Notes: a model not told the origin generated them from the sequence alone. A DNA stretch of 47,141 nt from an uncultured Phascolarctobacterium sp. (GCF_900753045.1 NZ_CAADXO010000078.1:1-47141), one strand, 5' to 3'. Positions 1 to 8,072 are shown, counted from the first letter of the stretch. Translations and numbers: made by a program.

Positions 1-169
1 CAAGAGCGTCGGCAATACAGGTAACGCACATTTCCTCGTGTGCTAACAGAGAGAGAATGCGGATACGTGTGGGATCGCTGAGAACTTTAAAAATATCTGC
101 CATAGGCTGGATATATTTTTCGTCATCTTTGCCGGGGAGAGGCAAGGCATGATTGTGGATGTGTGTCAT
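1..169 (-). CDS. ArsR/SmtB-family metal-type repressor, N-terminal part only
   Basis: The gene reads leftward off the window edge, so only about 56 N-terminal residues are visible. The translation contains the ArsR-family start of the DNA-binding domain (a segment reading MADIFKVLSDPTRIRILSLL) followed by a helix with two Cys in a CVTC arrangement, close to the place where ArsR/CadC proteins carry their metal-binding CVC motif. The extreme N terminus is His-rich (MTHIHNH), which in SmtB-type sensors can add metal ligands. The ATG has an AGGTGA ribosome site and lies 13 bp after the preceding small membrane protein, so it is probably the third gene of the thiW unit. Family assignment is secure; the sensed ion is not determinable because the C-terminal helices are outside the window. 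Confidence 0.85.
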   Translation of the reverse strand, partial: MTHIHNHALPLPGKDDEKYIQPMADIFKVLSDPTRIRILSLLAHEEMCVTCIADAL

Positions 170-182
170 TTTTTCACCTACT

Positions 183-473
183 TTACTTTTTATTGTTTAA
201 GCGCAGACCTTTATTGAAAAAGAATGCGAGTACTGCGTAATAAAAGAAGCCTCCGGTAGGAGTCTTGCTGATAAACCACGTCGGAAAAAGGAAAAAGCTT
301 ATACTGAGAAAGAGCAGCTGCGGCAAGCAGCTGAAAAGACAGCTGATGCCTTCCTCCTGCCATTTGCTTTTAATATGCAGCGCACTGAAAACGCTGTAGC
401 GTGAGGCAAAGGCTCCGAAGCAAATGCCACTGAAGGCATAGAGAAGGAAGTTGACAATTTCACCGAAGTCCAT
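183..473 (-). CDS. Small hydrophobic membrane protein (96 aa), unknown
   Basis: The protein has two or three hydrophobic segments (roughly residues 5-25, 45-65 and 72-88) and a basic C-terminal tail ending NNKK, so it is probably an inner-membrane protein. I do not recognise a family. A longer in-frame reading begins upstream inside thiW, but the ATG at 471-473 has an AAGGT ribosome site seven bases away and lies one base after the thiW stop, so translational coupling to thiW is likely. Its position between a thiazole-type ECF S component and an ArsR regulator suggests a transport-related accessory role, but this is inference only. Confidence 0.6.
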   Translation of the reverse strand: MDFGEIVNFLLYAFSGICFGAFASRYSVFSALHIKSKWQEEGISCLFSCLPQLLFLSISFFLFPTWFISKTPTGGFFYYAVLAFFFNKGLRLNNKK

Positions 474-474
474 C

Positions 475-966
475 TTACTTACCTTCTTTGCTGCTGAACT
501 GTTTAAAGAAACCGATTTTGAGCAGCAGGCAGGCGATAACGCTGCCACCGATGGTGCTTACCAAAAACGGCGGGATAAAGAACCAGGCTACAGCCTTGCT
601 GCCTAAAAGCAGAGTAGCCATAATCCAGGCAACGAAGCCTCCGATGATGCCGGTGCCGAAAATTTCACCGGCCATAGCTGCCGGCAAGGTTTTGTAACGG
701 CTGTAGGCAAGTCCGGCGAGGGCTGCACCAATCATACTGCCGGGGAAAGCCAGCAGCGAGCCTGTGCCCAGCATGTTACGCAGACAGGCAATAATAAAGC
801 CTATAGCAACGGCGTAATCAGGTCCTAAGAGAACCGCACCCATAACATTGATGGCATGCTGCACAGGGAAGCATTTGGAAACACCTGCCGGAATATAAAT
901 TAAATGTGCGCTCAGTGTGCCGATGGCAATCAGAAGCGCTGCTGATGTCAGCTTACGGGTTTGCAT
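475..966 (-). CDS. thiW: ThiW-type energy-coupling-factor S component (thiazole/thiamin precursor uptake)
   Basis: A 163-aa protein with about five membrane segments. It carries the features I associate with ThiW: an N-terminal KLTSAALLIAIGT segment, an IPAGVSKCFPVQHAINV loop, then LRNMLGTGSLLAFPGSMIGA. ThiW proteins are substrate-binding S components that work with a shared ECF module (EcfA, EcfA' and EcfT), which is not in this window. They are thought to import the thiazole moiety of thiamin for salvage. The start ATG has a GGAGG ribosome site. The usual partner thiM/thiE salvage genes are absent nearby, and no TPP riboswitch core is visible in the leader. Confidence 0.85.
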   Translation of the reverse strand: MQTRKLTSAALLIAIGTLSAHLIYIPAGVSKCFPVQHAINVMGAVLLGPDYAVAIGFIIACLRNMLGTGSLLAFPGSMIGAALAGLAYSRYKTLPAAMAGEIFGTGIIGGFVAWIMATLLLGSKAVAWFFIPPFLVSTIGGSVIACLLLKIGFFKQFSSKEGK

Positions 967-1016
967 ATAAAAACCTCCATATGAAAGTTGCGTATGGCTA
1001 ACAATGATATAACTAT

Positions 1017-1046
1017 ATTATAGCATTTAAATAGGTGTTTTGTGAA
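1017..1046 (-). promoter_or_regulatory. Probable promoter of the thiW unit
   Basis: Read on the minus strand, TTCACA and TATAAT are separated by 18 bases, about 50 bases upstream of the thiW ATG. The boxes are good matches to a sigma-70/A promoter. No TPP riboswitch-like sequence lies between the promoter and the gene. Confidence 0.55.
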
Positions 1047-1118
1047 CATATCTGAATAAATTCATAAGAAAATTTTTCAGAATATAAAAGCTTATTAAGC
1101 AGAACAGGAGTGATAAAT

Positions 1119-2261
1119 TTGGCTTTGTTAGAAGGTATTAAGGTTATTGATTTTTCCAAGTGGTTGCCGGGACAATATTGCGGTATGCTGTTAGGTGATT
1201 ACGGTGCGGATGTTATCAAGATTGAAGATTTGCAGGGTGATGCGACGCGTCGCTTTTGGCCTGAAAAAACTAAAGGTATGAGTTATTGGCATTTGATGCT
1301 GAACCGCAATAAGCGAGGCGTTGCCTTGAATCTTAAAAAGGACGGCGGCCGTGATTTGCTGCTGAAGCTGCTGCAGGAGGCCGATGTTTTTCTGGAGGGC
1401 TTCCGTCCGGGATATCTGGCGCGTTATGGACTGGATTATGCAAGCGTGCACAAAATCAATCCGCGTCTGGTGTACTGCTCGATTACCGGCTTCGGCCAGG
1501 AATCGCATAAGCCGGCACATGACCTGAATGTTGTAGGACTGGCTGGCTTAAACAATCTTGACGATATCGGCAGAGCCTGCGTATCTGAGGTGCAGGTGAG
1601 TGCTATCGGCAGTGGTTTGAATGCTTTAAGTGCGATTTCTATGGCGTTGCTGGCGCGCGAACGTACCGGCAAGGGACAGTGGCTCGATGTTAATCTATAT
1701 GCTACGGCACTGTCTATGCAGGTGACGGGCATCAGCGCCCTGTGGGGCTGCAGAGAAACCGGTGAAAAGCCTTTTGGCCGTATAGCGCATTACTATAATA
1801 TTTATCGTACCGCAGATGGCAGATATCTGACAGTTGGTACTATCGAGCCTAAGTTTTGGCAACGCTTTTGCGATTTGATTGAATGTCCGGAGCTGGAAAA
1901 ACGCCAATATGATTTTGCTCATGAGGAGGAGCTGCAGCAGCTGGTGGCTGCTAAAATTGCAGCTAAAACCCAACAGCAATGGTTGGATTTAATCGGTGGC
2001 GCAGAATTTTGCGTAACGCCTGTGTGCAGCCTGGAGGAAGCGTTGGACAGTGAGCTGACGGCGCAGGAGCATATCCTGCAGGAAGCAGACAGTGATCTTG
2101 GCAAATTGCAGTATATCGGCGGTCCGGTGAAGTTCAGTGAGGATGCAAGCAGCATCCGCATGAGAGCGCCTAAGCTCGGCGAACATACGCTGGATATTTT
2201 GCAGGAACTGGGATATAATGATAATGAAATCAGCGCTTTACATGAAGAGGGCGCAATCTAG
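1119..2261 (+). CDS. CaiB/BaiF family (class III) CoA-transferase or racemase-like protein
   Basis: A 380-aa protein of the family III CoA-transferase fold, which includes formyl-CoA transferase, CaiB and alpha-methylacyl-CoA racemase. Visible family features are the N-terminal LEGIKVIDFSKWLPGQYC segment, LLGDYGADVIKIE, the NRNKRGVALNLK stretch, FRPGYLARYGLDY, and ARERTGKGQWLDVNL. I choose the TTG at 1119 because AGGAG lies eight bases upstream; an in-frame GTG at 1110 would overlap that site. His134-Asp135 matches the AHD/GHD motif of racemases. By my manual alignment the position of the catalytic Asp is Ser161 (VSAIGSG instead of a form such as ADFAGGG). The gene stands alone, followed by the M48 protease, so substrate and reaction are open. 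Confidence 0.8.
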   Translation: MALLEGIKVIDFSKWLPGQYCGMLLGDYGADVIKIEDLQGDATRRFWPEKTKGMSYWHLMLNRNKRGVALNLKKDGGRDLLLKLLQEADVFLEGFRPGYLARYGLDYASVHKINPRLVYCSITGFGQESHKPAHDLNVVGLAGLNNLDDIGRACVSEVQVSAIGSGLNALSAISMALLARERTGKGQWLDVNLYATALSMQVTGISALWGCRETGEKPFGRIAHYYNIYRTADGRYLTVGTIEPKFWQRFCDLIECPELEKRQYDFAHEEELQQLVAAKIAAKTQQQWLDLIGGAEFCVTPVCSLEEALDSELTAQEHILQEADSDLGKLQYIGGPVKFSEDASSIRMRAPKLGEHTLDILQELGYNDNEISALHEEGAI

Positions 2262-2302
2262 GATTTTTTGATTGTAGTGTGTTTATGAAGCAGGAGGCCA
2301 AT

Positions 2303-3382
2303 ATGAGGAAAATATTAAAGCTTTTTATGACATTTGTTTTTGCCTGCTGCCTGTTCGTAGGTGTTAATCCTGCAGAAGCGGGTTTAATCAGCAGAGAGCA
2401 GGAAATTGAAATGGGCCAGCAGACAGCTAAGCAGCTGGAGGCTCAATACGGCGTGTCGCAGGATGCTGCGCTGCAGGAAAGAGTTAACCGCATCGGACAA
2501 AGACTGGCAAAGGTTTGCGGACGTGATGATATAACCTTTTCCTTCAAGGTGCTCAATAATAACGAAGTTAATGCCTTGGCCTGTCCAGGCGGTTTTGTTT
2601 ATGTGTATAAGGGGCTGATTGACTACATGCCGACAGACATGGAGCTGGCAGGCGTTCTTGGCCACGAGGTGGGACACGTAGCCAAAAAGCATACGGTAAA
2701 TGCGATTGAAAAGCAGATGTGGACCTCGCTTATTCTGATAGCTGCTACCCGCGGACAGGGCATGGGACTGGTGCAGGCAGCGCAGCAGGCGTTGTTTGCC
2801 GGCTACAGCCGTACAGATGAGCGCGGTGCCGATAAGGAAGGCGTAAAAAACAGTATCGCAGCAGGCTATAACCCTTACAGCATGCTGATTACCGTGTGGA
2901 AGCTGGACGATTTGTCCAAGCAGGGCGGCGGTGCCAAATACGGTCTGTTCAGCAGCCATCCCGAGCCGGAGGAACGCGTAAAACGTGTTATGAAGCAGCT
3001 GAAGGAATATAACATTCATCCCGATGTTGTTGTTAAAGACGATGACCATGCGACTGTTACCGAGGGCAACTGGAGCTTTAACGTAAGTCAGAGCATTGGC
3101 AATACGAAGGGTAAATATCGTGCCTATATGCTCGCAGGCGGTTTGTGGAACGTGCGTCAGCGCGGACCTGTAAACCCCAACCATTTTGTGGTTTATGACA
3201 ACGGCAGTACGGCAGATATCTATTATGACGATATCCAGGTTTTCCGTCTGTATACTCAGGATGCAGGTGCCTTTGGCAGTGCCGGAGCTTATGCCGCAGC
3301 CTGCGTTGATATGCTGCGTGATTGGGCGCAGATAGCCAATGCTAATGATGCTAAAGCTAAGAGCAGCACCAAAAAGAAATAA
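2303..3382 (+). CDS. Exported M48-family zinc metallopeptidase
   Basis: A 359-aa protein with a signal peptide (about residues 1-27, ending near PAEA) followed by an M48 peptidase domain. The zinc site is HEVGH (His121, Glu122, His125), with the third ligand in the DERGAD motif at Glu173 and Asp177 nearby, as in M48 and BepA/LoiP-type periplasmic proteases. A C-terminal extension of about 130 residues after the peptidase domain has no repeat pattern I recognise. The ATG at 2303 is preceded by GGAGG at 2293; an upstream in-frame ATG at 2285 lacks a good site. In a diderm cell the likely place of action is the periplasm, in envelope quality control. It sits about 40 bases downstream of the CaiB-like gene. 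Confidence 0.88.
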   Translation: MRKILKLFMTFVFACCLFVGVNPAEAGLISREQEIEMGQQTAKQLEAQYGVSQDAALQERVNRIGQRLAKVCGRDDITFSFKVLNNNEVNALACPGGFVYVYKGLIDYMPTDMELAGVLGHEVGHVAKKHTVNAIEKQMWTSLILIAATRGQGMGLVQAAQQALFAGYSRTDERGADKEGVKNSIAAGYNPYSMLITVWKLDDLSKQGGGAKYGLFSSHPEPEERVKRVMKQLKEYNIHPDVVVKDDDHATVTEGNWSFNVSQSIGNTKGKYRAYMLAGGLWNVRQRGPVNPNHFVVYDNGSTADIYYDDIQVFRLYTQDAGAFGSAGAYAAACVDMLRDWAQIANANDAKAKSSTKKK

Positions 3383-3405
3383 GCAGATTTAGGCAATAAA
3401 TAAAG

Positions 3406-3448
3406 CCATACCCTGCTAAGCAATTTGCTTAGCGAGGTATGGTTTTTT
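3406..3448 (+). terminator. Intrinsic terminator after the M48 gene
   Basis: CCATACC and GCTAAGC arms pair with GCTTAGC and GGTATGG around an AATTT loop, followed by six T. It lies between convergent genes; the T-run favours the plus strand. Confidence 0.9.
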
Positions 3449-3478
3449 AGTGTGCGTTAATGCATGGGAGGTGTTTTT

Positions 3479-4426
3479 TTACAGTACCTTTTGCAGCAGA
3501 TTCAGCACGTTTTTATGGGTAATTTTTTCAACGGTGCTGGCGCTGTATTTTTTAGAAAGATATTCATACACTGCGCTGTAATCCTGCACGCCGTGGAGGT
3601 TATAGGGCGGATGGCTGATGCCGTCAAAGTCGCTGCCGAAGCCGATATGGTCATCATTGCCCATGAGGTTCAGCATGTAATCGATATGGCGGTAAATACT
3701 TTCGATGCAGGCATCGTTGTAATCGTGCTCCAAAAATTGACCGGCAAAGGTAACACCGATGAGGCCATCATTTTCGTTGATTGCCAAAATCTGCTTGTCA
3801 TCCAGGTTACGCGGATGCGGGCACAGAGCTTTGGCGTTGGAGTGAGTAGCGATAATAGGCTTGCTGCTGGTCTCGATAACATCCCAGAAGCCTGCGGGTG
3901 CGATGTGGGAAACGTCAACTAGCATACCGAGCTTGTTCATTTCAGCAACTACCTGGCGGCCGAAAACGGTGAGACCGCCGCCGCTGCTTTCTTCGTTGAC
4001 ACCATCAGCGATATCGTTGCGGTTGCTCCAGGTGAGTGTCATAGCGCGCACGCCTAAGGCGTAGAGGCAACGCAGTGCTTCCAGACTGCCGTCGATAGCG
4101 CCGCCCTCTTCAATGGCGAGCAAAGTTGCAGCCTTGTGGTTGAGCACATCGGCAGCGTCCTCTTTGGTGAGTACCTGCAGCACATCGATGCCGTCTGCGT
4201 GAAGCTTCTTTACTTCCTGCAGGTATTTGTCCAACAGCTGCAGGGTGTAGCGCAGGCCGCCGTAATAACGGAATTCGTGTGTGGGTACGAAGATAGCACA
4301 GAATTGCAGACCGCCGCCGAGAGCGATTTGACGCTGAATGTCAAAATGCTGGTCATTTGCATAAAGGCTGGTGCCTTTCTTATATAATTCGGTAAGGGTA
4401 TCACAGTGACAATCACAGATAAACAT
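3479..4426 (-). CDS. Membrane-dipeptidase-type peptidase (renal dipeptidase family, M19)
   Basis: A 315-aa protein with M19 signatures in order: DCHCDT at the N terminus (His7 and Asp9, first zinc ligands), IEEGGAIDG with the bridging Glu, LGVRAMTLTWSNRND, DVSHI, ATHSNAKALCPHPRNL (further His ligands) and HIGFGSDFDGI. These dinuclear zinc enzymes hydrolyse dipeptides, including some with D-residues. There is no signal peptide, so it is probably cytoplasmic. AAAGGAG precedes the ATG by about eight bases. It lies about 110 bp downstream of the DcuC gene on the same strand, with a hairpin between, and may be partly co-transcribed with it. Confidence 0.92.
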   Translation of the reverse strand: MFICDCHCDTLTELYKKGTSLYANDQHFDIQRQIALGGGLQFCAIFVPTHEFRYYGGLRYTLQLLDKYLQEVKKLHADGIDVLQVLTKEDAADVLNHKAATLLAIEEGGAIDGSLEALRCLYALGVRAMTLTWSNRNDIADGVNEESSGGGLTVFGRQVVAEMNKLGMLVDVSHIAPAGFWDVIETSSKPIIATHSNAKALCPHPRNLDDKQILAINENDGLIGVTFAGQFLEHDYNDACIESIYRHIDYMLNLMGNDDHIGFGSDFDGISHPPYNLHGVQDYSAVYEYLSKKYSASTVEKITHKNVLNLLQKVL

Positions 4427-4453
4427 AGAGAAAACTCCTTTCAGAATTTATTA

Positions 4454-4490
4454 AACCCCCGCGTTTCCCGAACGTGGAACAGCGGGGGTT
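4454..4490 (-). terminator. Hairpin between dcuC-like gene and dipeptidase gene
   Basis: AACCCCCGC pairs with GCGGGGGTT. On the minus strand it is followed by TTTAATAAATT, so termination may be incomplete and the dipeptidase gene could be reached by read-through. Confidence 0.6.
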
Positions 4491-4534
4491 ATAATACTGT
4501 AAATTTTTACTTAACAGTTAAAGGTACTTGCTTC

Positions 4535-5905
4535 TTACCAACCGGTGTAGTAGTAGAAGAAGGTCATACCGATGGTAACGATCATAGCGCCGGCCATGGG
4601 GATTGCAGTACGTTTTACCAGATCAAAGGAGGAAACGCCGCCCATACCGGAAGATACTACGATAACTGCGGTAATCGGGGAGCAGTTACGCATGATAGAA
4701 GCTGCAAAGTGCATCGGCAGCAACATCAGTACCGGGTGCAGGCCGCTGTGCGCTGCAACTGCCGGAGTAAGTGCGGCGAATGCGAAGAAGGGAGCGTTGC
4801 CACTGCCCATAACAATTGCGGATACAGCGATGATTGCTACCATAACCAGCATCATAGCCATCGGGCCGAAGCCTAAGTTTTTACTGCCGTCGATAAGAGT
4901 GGTGATAGCACCCATGGATACGAGGCCCTTAGCAAAGGTCTGACCTGCAACAACCAGAGTAATAACGTTAGCCATTTGCATGCCTAAGCCATCGAAGAAG
5001 GTCTGAATATCGCCCAGAACCTTATGGCCGTCACGCCAACGGCCGTACTCGCAAATAACACCGATAGTCAGGCCGATAAACATAGCCATAACGATATTCA
5101 TCTTAATAGTGGTAATCCAGAGAGAGCTGAAGGAAAGAATCAATGCCAGAGGAATTACCGGCAGGATAGCGTACCATATCGGTGCATTATCTGCTTCTTC
5201 TTCAATTTTTTCAACTTGCATCGGCTGCACGATATGGCCGTCGCGTTTATCCATATATTTCTGAGTCAGGTAATGCAGAACACCTACAACTACGAAGGCT
5301 ACAGCAACGATAGGAACCTGATAATGGCTCCAGTAAACTACAGGGTCAACGCCTGCGGTTTCGGCGGAGAGGATGGTACCGGTATCACTGGGGCTCCAGT
5401 CGAAGCAGAGAGTGGTTGCTACAGCAGCGGTTGCGGACAGACGGCTTACGCCCAAGCCTAACAGAATGGGGAACATGGTTACCATCAGCAGCATTGCCAG
5501 ACCGGAGGCACTGTTGATGCACAGGCCGATGAGCATGCCGATAATCCAAGTGCCGCTCATTACCAGATAGGGAGATTTTAAAGCCATCAACGGTTTGATG
5601 GTTAAACGTACTAAAGAGCGGGAAGCGCCGATTTTATCCATATATTTAGCAAAAGCGCCTACAGACATAATGTTCAGACCGAGCTTGCCGACATTAGAAC
5701 TGAAGGTTGCGCGGATAAATTCAAAGGCATCGAAAATTACGGAGCCTGTTGTAGCCTTAGCTCCTAAAATCTGGCTGTAACCCAGCATAGCAGCGATATA
5801 CATCATGATAATACCGCCCATGAAGAGCACAGGCTGTGGTTTGTACTTTTTGTAAATCAAATAGCCAACCCAAAACGTTATAATTGCAGAAATAACAATA
5901 CCCAA
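4535..5905 (-). CDS. dcuC: DcuC-family anaerobic C4-dicarboxylate transporter
   Basis: A 456-aa polytopic inner-membrane protein with about 12 hydrophobic segments. It begins with the motif-like GIVISAIITFWVGYLIYKK and contains FDWSPSDTGTILSAE and SPITAVIVVSSGMGGVS, typical of the DcuC branch of dicarboxylate carriers. DcuC proteins exchange or export succinate, fumarate or malate during anaerobic growth. That fits a succinate-handling Negativicute, although the substrate here is inferred. The start follows a purine-rich AAGGGATG stretch. A promoter with TATAAT lies upstream, and a hairpin separates the gene from the dipeptidase downstream. Confidence 0.85.
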   Translation of the reverse strand: MGIVISAIITFWVGYLIYKKYKPQPVLFMGGIIMMYIAAMLGYSQILGAKATTGSVIFDAFEFIRATFSSNVGKLGLNIMSVGAFAKYMDKIGASRSLVRLTIKPLMALKSPYLVMSGTWIIGMLIGLCINSASGLAMLLMVTMFPILLGLGVSRLSATAAVATTLCFDWSPSDTGTILSAETAGVDPVVYWSHYQVPIVAVAFVVVGVLHYLTQKYMDKRDGHIVQPMQVEKIEEEADNAPIWYAILPVIPLALILSFSSLWITTIKMNIVMAMFIGLTIGVICEYGRWRDGHKVLGDIQTFFDGLGMQMANVITLVVAGQTFAKGLVSMGAITTLIDGSKNLGFGPMAMMLVMVAIIAVSAIVMGSGNAPFFAFAALTPAVAAHSGLHPVLMLLPMHFAASIMRNCSPITAVIVVSSGMGGVSSFDLVKRTAIPMAGAMIVTIGMTFFYYYTGW

Positions 5906-5959
5906 TTTTCATCATCCCTTTCTCTTATGAATTTATTTTACAAAAATTTAGGCAATTCC

Positions 5960-5989
5960 ATTATAGCATAACTTTGTTGCATTAAGCAA
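5960..5989 (-). promoter_or_regulatory. Probable promoter of the dcuC-like gene
   Basis: On the minus strand TTGCTT and TATAAT are spaced by 18 bases, about 55 bases before the start codon and just after the upstream terminator. Confidence 0.55.
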
Positions 5990-5990
5990 T

Positions 5991-6040
5991 AAAAAAACCT
6001 GCATTATTCCCCGCGAAGGGGACAGAATGCAGGTTTTTTT
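5991..6040 (-). terminator. Intrinsic terminator after cytoplasmic cbiK
   Basis: AAAAAACCTGCATT pairs with AATGCAGGTTTTTT around an inner CCCC/GGGG hairpin. The symmetrical A and T runs would let it work on both strands; here it closes the leftward cbiK gene. Confidence 0.9.
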
Positions 6041-6059
6041 AGTTAATTATTAATAAATG

Positions 6060-6866
6060 TCAATCTTCTAAAGACAAAACGCGTAAAACATGTTGGATAT
6101 AAATAGCCTGAATAGCTTTGGAACGGCCAAGACCGCACAGATGACCGGTTGTTTTGATGCCTAAAGCTTCAATCTGAGTCTTCCAACTGTCTTCCTCGTC
6201 GCTGTACATATCGTTGTTGGCGTGATCACCGGCAACAACCATCAGGGGATACATATGTACATGCTTGTATTTGCGCTCCTGCAGCTTTTCGAGAACCGCT
6301 TCAAAATTAGGAGTATCCTCTTCTTCTACGGTTCCTACAATAACAGGGAATTTCATAGAATCAAAGATTTCCTGCAACTTAACATAGGTATAGCCATGTG
6401 CTTTGTTATTGTTGCGCGGAGTACCGTGGCCCATCAAAACTACGCCATCGTCAGGACCTAATGGAGGAACCTGAACGGCAATAGCTGCCGCTGCCAGCTT
6501 ATAGTCCTCTTCGTTAACAATGAGAGGCTGGCTGATAATAATTTTTTGGAATTTAGCGGTAAATTTATCCTTGAGGCTGAGAATCTTCTGTTCGAATTCT
6601 TCGCCGTGCAGCAGATGTGTCGGCTGCAATACTACCTCTTCGTAGCCTGCGTCTGCCAACTTTTGCAGCACTGTTTCCGTATCGTCGATTTTAATACCGC
6701 GTTCAGCCAGACGTTTGCGGATAATTACGGAGGTAAAGGCACGGTACTGGTCGTAGGCAGGGAAGGCTGCGGCGAGTGCCTGCTCAATGCCGCCGATATC
6801 GTGGGTTCTGGTTTCGTCGAAGGTGGAGCCGAAGCTGATAACCACCAGAGCTTTTTTGCTATCCAT
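6060..6866 (-). CDS. cbiK: Cytoplasmic CbiK-type sirohydrochlorin cobaltochelatase
   Basis: A 268-aa protein of the class II chelatase CbiK family, which inserts Co2+ (or Fe2+/Ni2+ in relatives) into sirohydrochlorin for cobalamin or siroheme-type cofactors. Family marks are VVISFGSTFDETR at the N terminus, LMGHGTPRNN with His147, and MVVAGDHANNDM with His215; these two His match the metal-binding pair known in Salmonella CbiK. No signal peptide. I choose the ATG at 6864-6866 because AGAGGTG lies six bases upstream; an ATG three codons earlier overlaps that site. It is separated from its exported paralog by a terminator. No other cobalamin genes are in the window. Confidence 0.9.
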   Translation of the reverse strand: MDSKKALVVISFGSTFDETRTHDIGGIEQALAAAFPAYDQYRAFTSVIIRKRLAERGIKIDDTETVLQKLADAGYEEVVLQPTHLLHGEEFEQKILSLKDKFTAKFQKIIISQPLIVNEEDYKLAAAAIAVQVPPLGPDDGVVLMGHGTPRNNNKAHGYTYVKLQEIFDSMKFPVIVGTVEEEDTPNFEAVLEKLQERKYKHVHMYPLMVVAGDHANNDMYSDEEDSWKTQIEALGIKTTGHLCGLGRSKAIQAIYIQHVLRVLSLED

Positions 6867-6898
6867 CTGTAGCACCTCTTCTTCCTGAATTAATTTAT

Positions 6899-6926
6899 AT
6901 TATAAAAATACTCTCCGCCCAGACAA
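6899..6926 (-). promoter_or_regulatory. Possible promoter of cytoplasmic cbiK, overlapping the upstream terminator
   Basis: On the minus strand TTGTCT (in the terminator loop) and TATAAT (in its T-run) are spaced by 16 bases. This would give the downstream chelatase its own promoter inside the terminator of its paralog. The boxes are only moderate matches. Confidence 0.35.
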
Positions 6927-6940
6927 GCGGACGGAGAGTA
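6903..6940 (-). terminator. Intrinsic terminator after the exported cbiK paralog
   Basis: TACTCTCCG pairs with CGGAGAGTA, and on the minus strand ATTTTTATAA follows. Confidence 0.85.
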
Positions 6941-6977
6941 AAAAGGTGTGAAAGAAATGAATTACTTGGTCAGTAAA

Positions 6978-7970
6978 TTATTTAGCTTGCAGAGCATCCC
7001 AAGAATCGTTTGCTCTTTCAACGAACAGTTTTTGTACTGCTGCGTTTTCGCCCAGGCCGTGGATATAGGTGTTAACCTTGAAGCCTTCAGCCTGCAGTTG
7101 AGATTTAAAGGAATCAGGCTCGTCACCGGCCATATCGTTATTAGCATGGTCGCCTGCAACCATCATCAGCGGCATCAGAGTTACGTTCTTAATGCCTTTA
7201 GCTTTCAGTTGCGGAGTAACGGTGTCCAGATGCGGCCAGCCTTCTACGGAGAAGATGTAAGCGTTGGTGTAGCCAAGCTCATTCAGACGGTCTTGCATTA
7301 CTGCATAGTAAGCATTGGACGGATGCGGAGTACCATGAGCCATGATCAGAACAGCATCTTTTTTGCCGAGTTTCGGGAATTGAGTAGAAACTGCTTTCAT
7401 GGTTTCGGTAATATCGTCAGATTGACCTTCCTGGCCTTGCCAGTACATCAGCGGAGTACCGAAGGTCATTTTCTTGAAGTCGTTTTTGTGCAGGTTATAA
7501 ACTGCATCTTTGTATGCATATTCCATGCCAGGAATAATATCCAGAGAGGTCAGAGCAATACGGGTGTAGCCTTCAGCTTTCAGTTGAGCCAGAGCTTGTT
7601 CAGGTGTCGGGATGGTGAGACCTTCATGAGCTTTGATACGGTCAATAATAATATGAGAGGTGAAAGCGGTAACTACTTTTACACCGGGATGAGCAGCTTT
7701 AATAGAGTTTACAGTTGCTTCAATAGTTTTAGCACGGCTGTCTTTAAAGGTGGTACCGAAGCTCATTACAACGATAGCGTCTTTGTCAGGCAGGTTTGCC
7801 AGAGCAGGATTAACATTGGTTTTTACGCCGATTTGGGATGCCATAAGCAGAGCCGGGGTAGCGTCTTTAACTTCGTCGTTCAGTTGGTATGCGGCATGGC
7901 TGGTAGCAGCAAAGCCTAAGAGGGCAGCACAAGTCATAGATGCAACAGCAAATTTTTTCAGACTTTTCAT
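6978..7970 (-). CDS. Exported (periplasmic) CbiK-type chelatase
   Basis: A 330-aa protein with a clear Sec signal peptide (basic start MKSLKK, hydrophobic core, cleavage near SHA-A at about residue 27) fused to a full CbiK domain. The domain keeps IVVMSFGTTFKDSR, MAHGTPHPSN with His212, and MMVAGDHANNDM with His275, so both metal-binding His are present. A periplasmic CbiK is known from Desulfovibrio vulgaris, where a role in metal or tetrapyrrole handling outside the cytoplasm has been discussed; the same is my inference here. AAAGGAG precedes the ATG. A strong own promoter and a terminator make it a single-gene unit. It is about 60 residues longer than its cytoplasmic neighbour. Confidence 0.9.
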   Translation of the reverse strand: MKSLKKFAVASMTCAALLGFAATSHAAYQLNDEVKDATPALLMASQIGVKTNVNPALANLPDKDAIVVMSFGTTFKDSRAKTIEATVNSIKAAHPGVKVVTAFTSHIIIDRIKAHEGLTIPTPEQALAQLKAEGYTRIALTSLDIIPGMEYAYKDAVYNLHKNDFKKMTFGTPLMYWQGQEGQSDDITETMKAVSTQFPKLGKKDAVLIMAHGTPHPSNAYYAVMQDRLNELGYTNAYIFSVEGWPHLDTVTPQLKAKGIKNVTLMPLMMVAGDHANNDMAGDEPDSFKSQLQAEGFKVNTYIHGLGENAAVQKLFVERANDSWDALQAK

Positions 7971-8044
7971 TTTGAAAGCACTCCTTTGAAATTCATAATC
8001 ATCAAAAATAGTAGAAGGTTGTTTTATAAACCTTACTTCTCTGT

Positions 8045-8072
8045 ATTATATCACTTATAGTTGAGATGTCAA
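8045..8072 (-). promoter_or_regulatory. Strong promoter of the exported cbiK gene
   Basis: On the minus strand consensus TTGACA and TATAAT boxes are spaced by 16 bases, about 75 bases before the ATG. The flanking sequence is very AT-rich; no clear Fur or DtxR palindrome could be defined by eye. Confidence 0.8.

Noticed and set aside
183..548. Longer form of the small membrane protein starting inside thiW
   Set aside because: It would overlap thiW by 74 bp; the ATG at 471-473 has a ribosome site and gives a sensible membrane protein.
967..1118. Possible TPP riboswitch before thiW
   Set aside because: No CTGAGA or ACCTGATC-type core is present on the minus strand of the leader.
3464..3922. 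Plus-strand frame opposite the M19 dipeptidase
   Set aside because: Antisense of a clear conserved gene, with no supporting motif.
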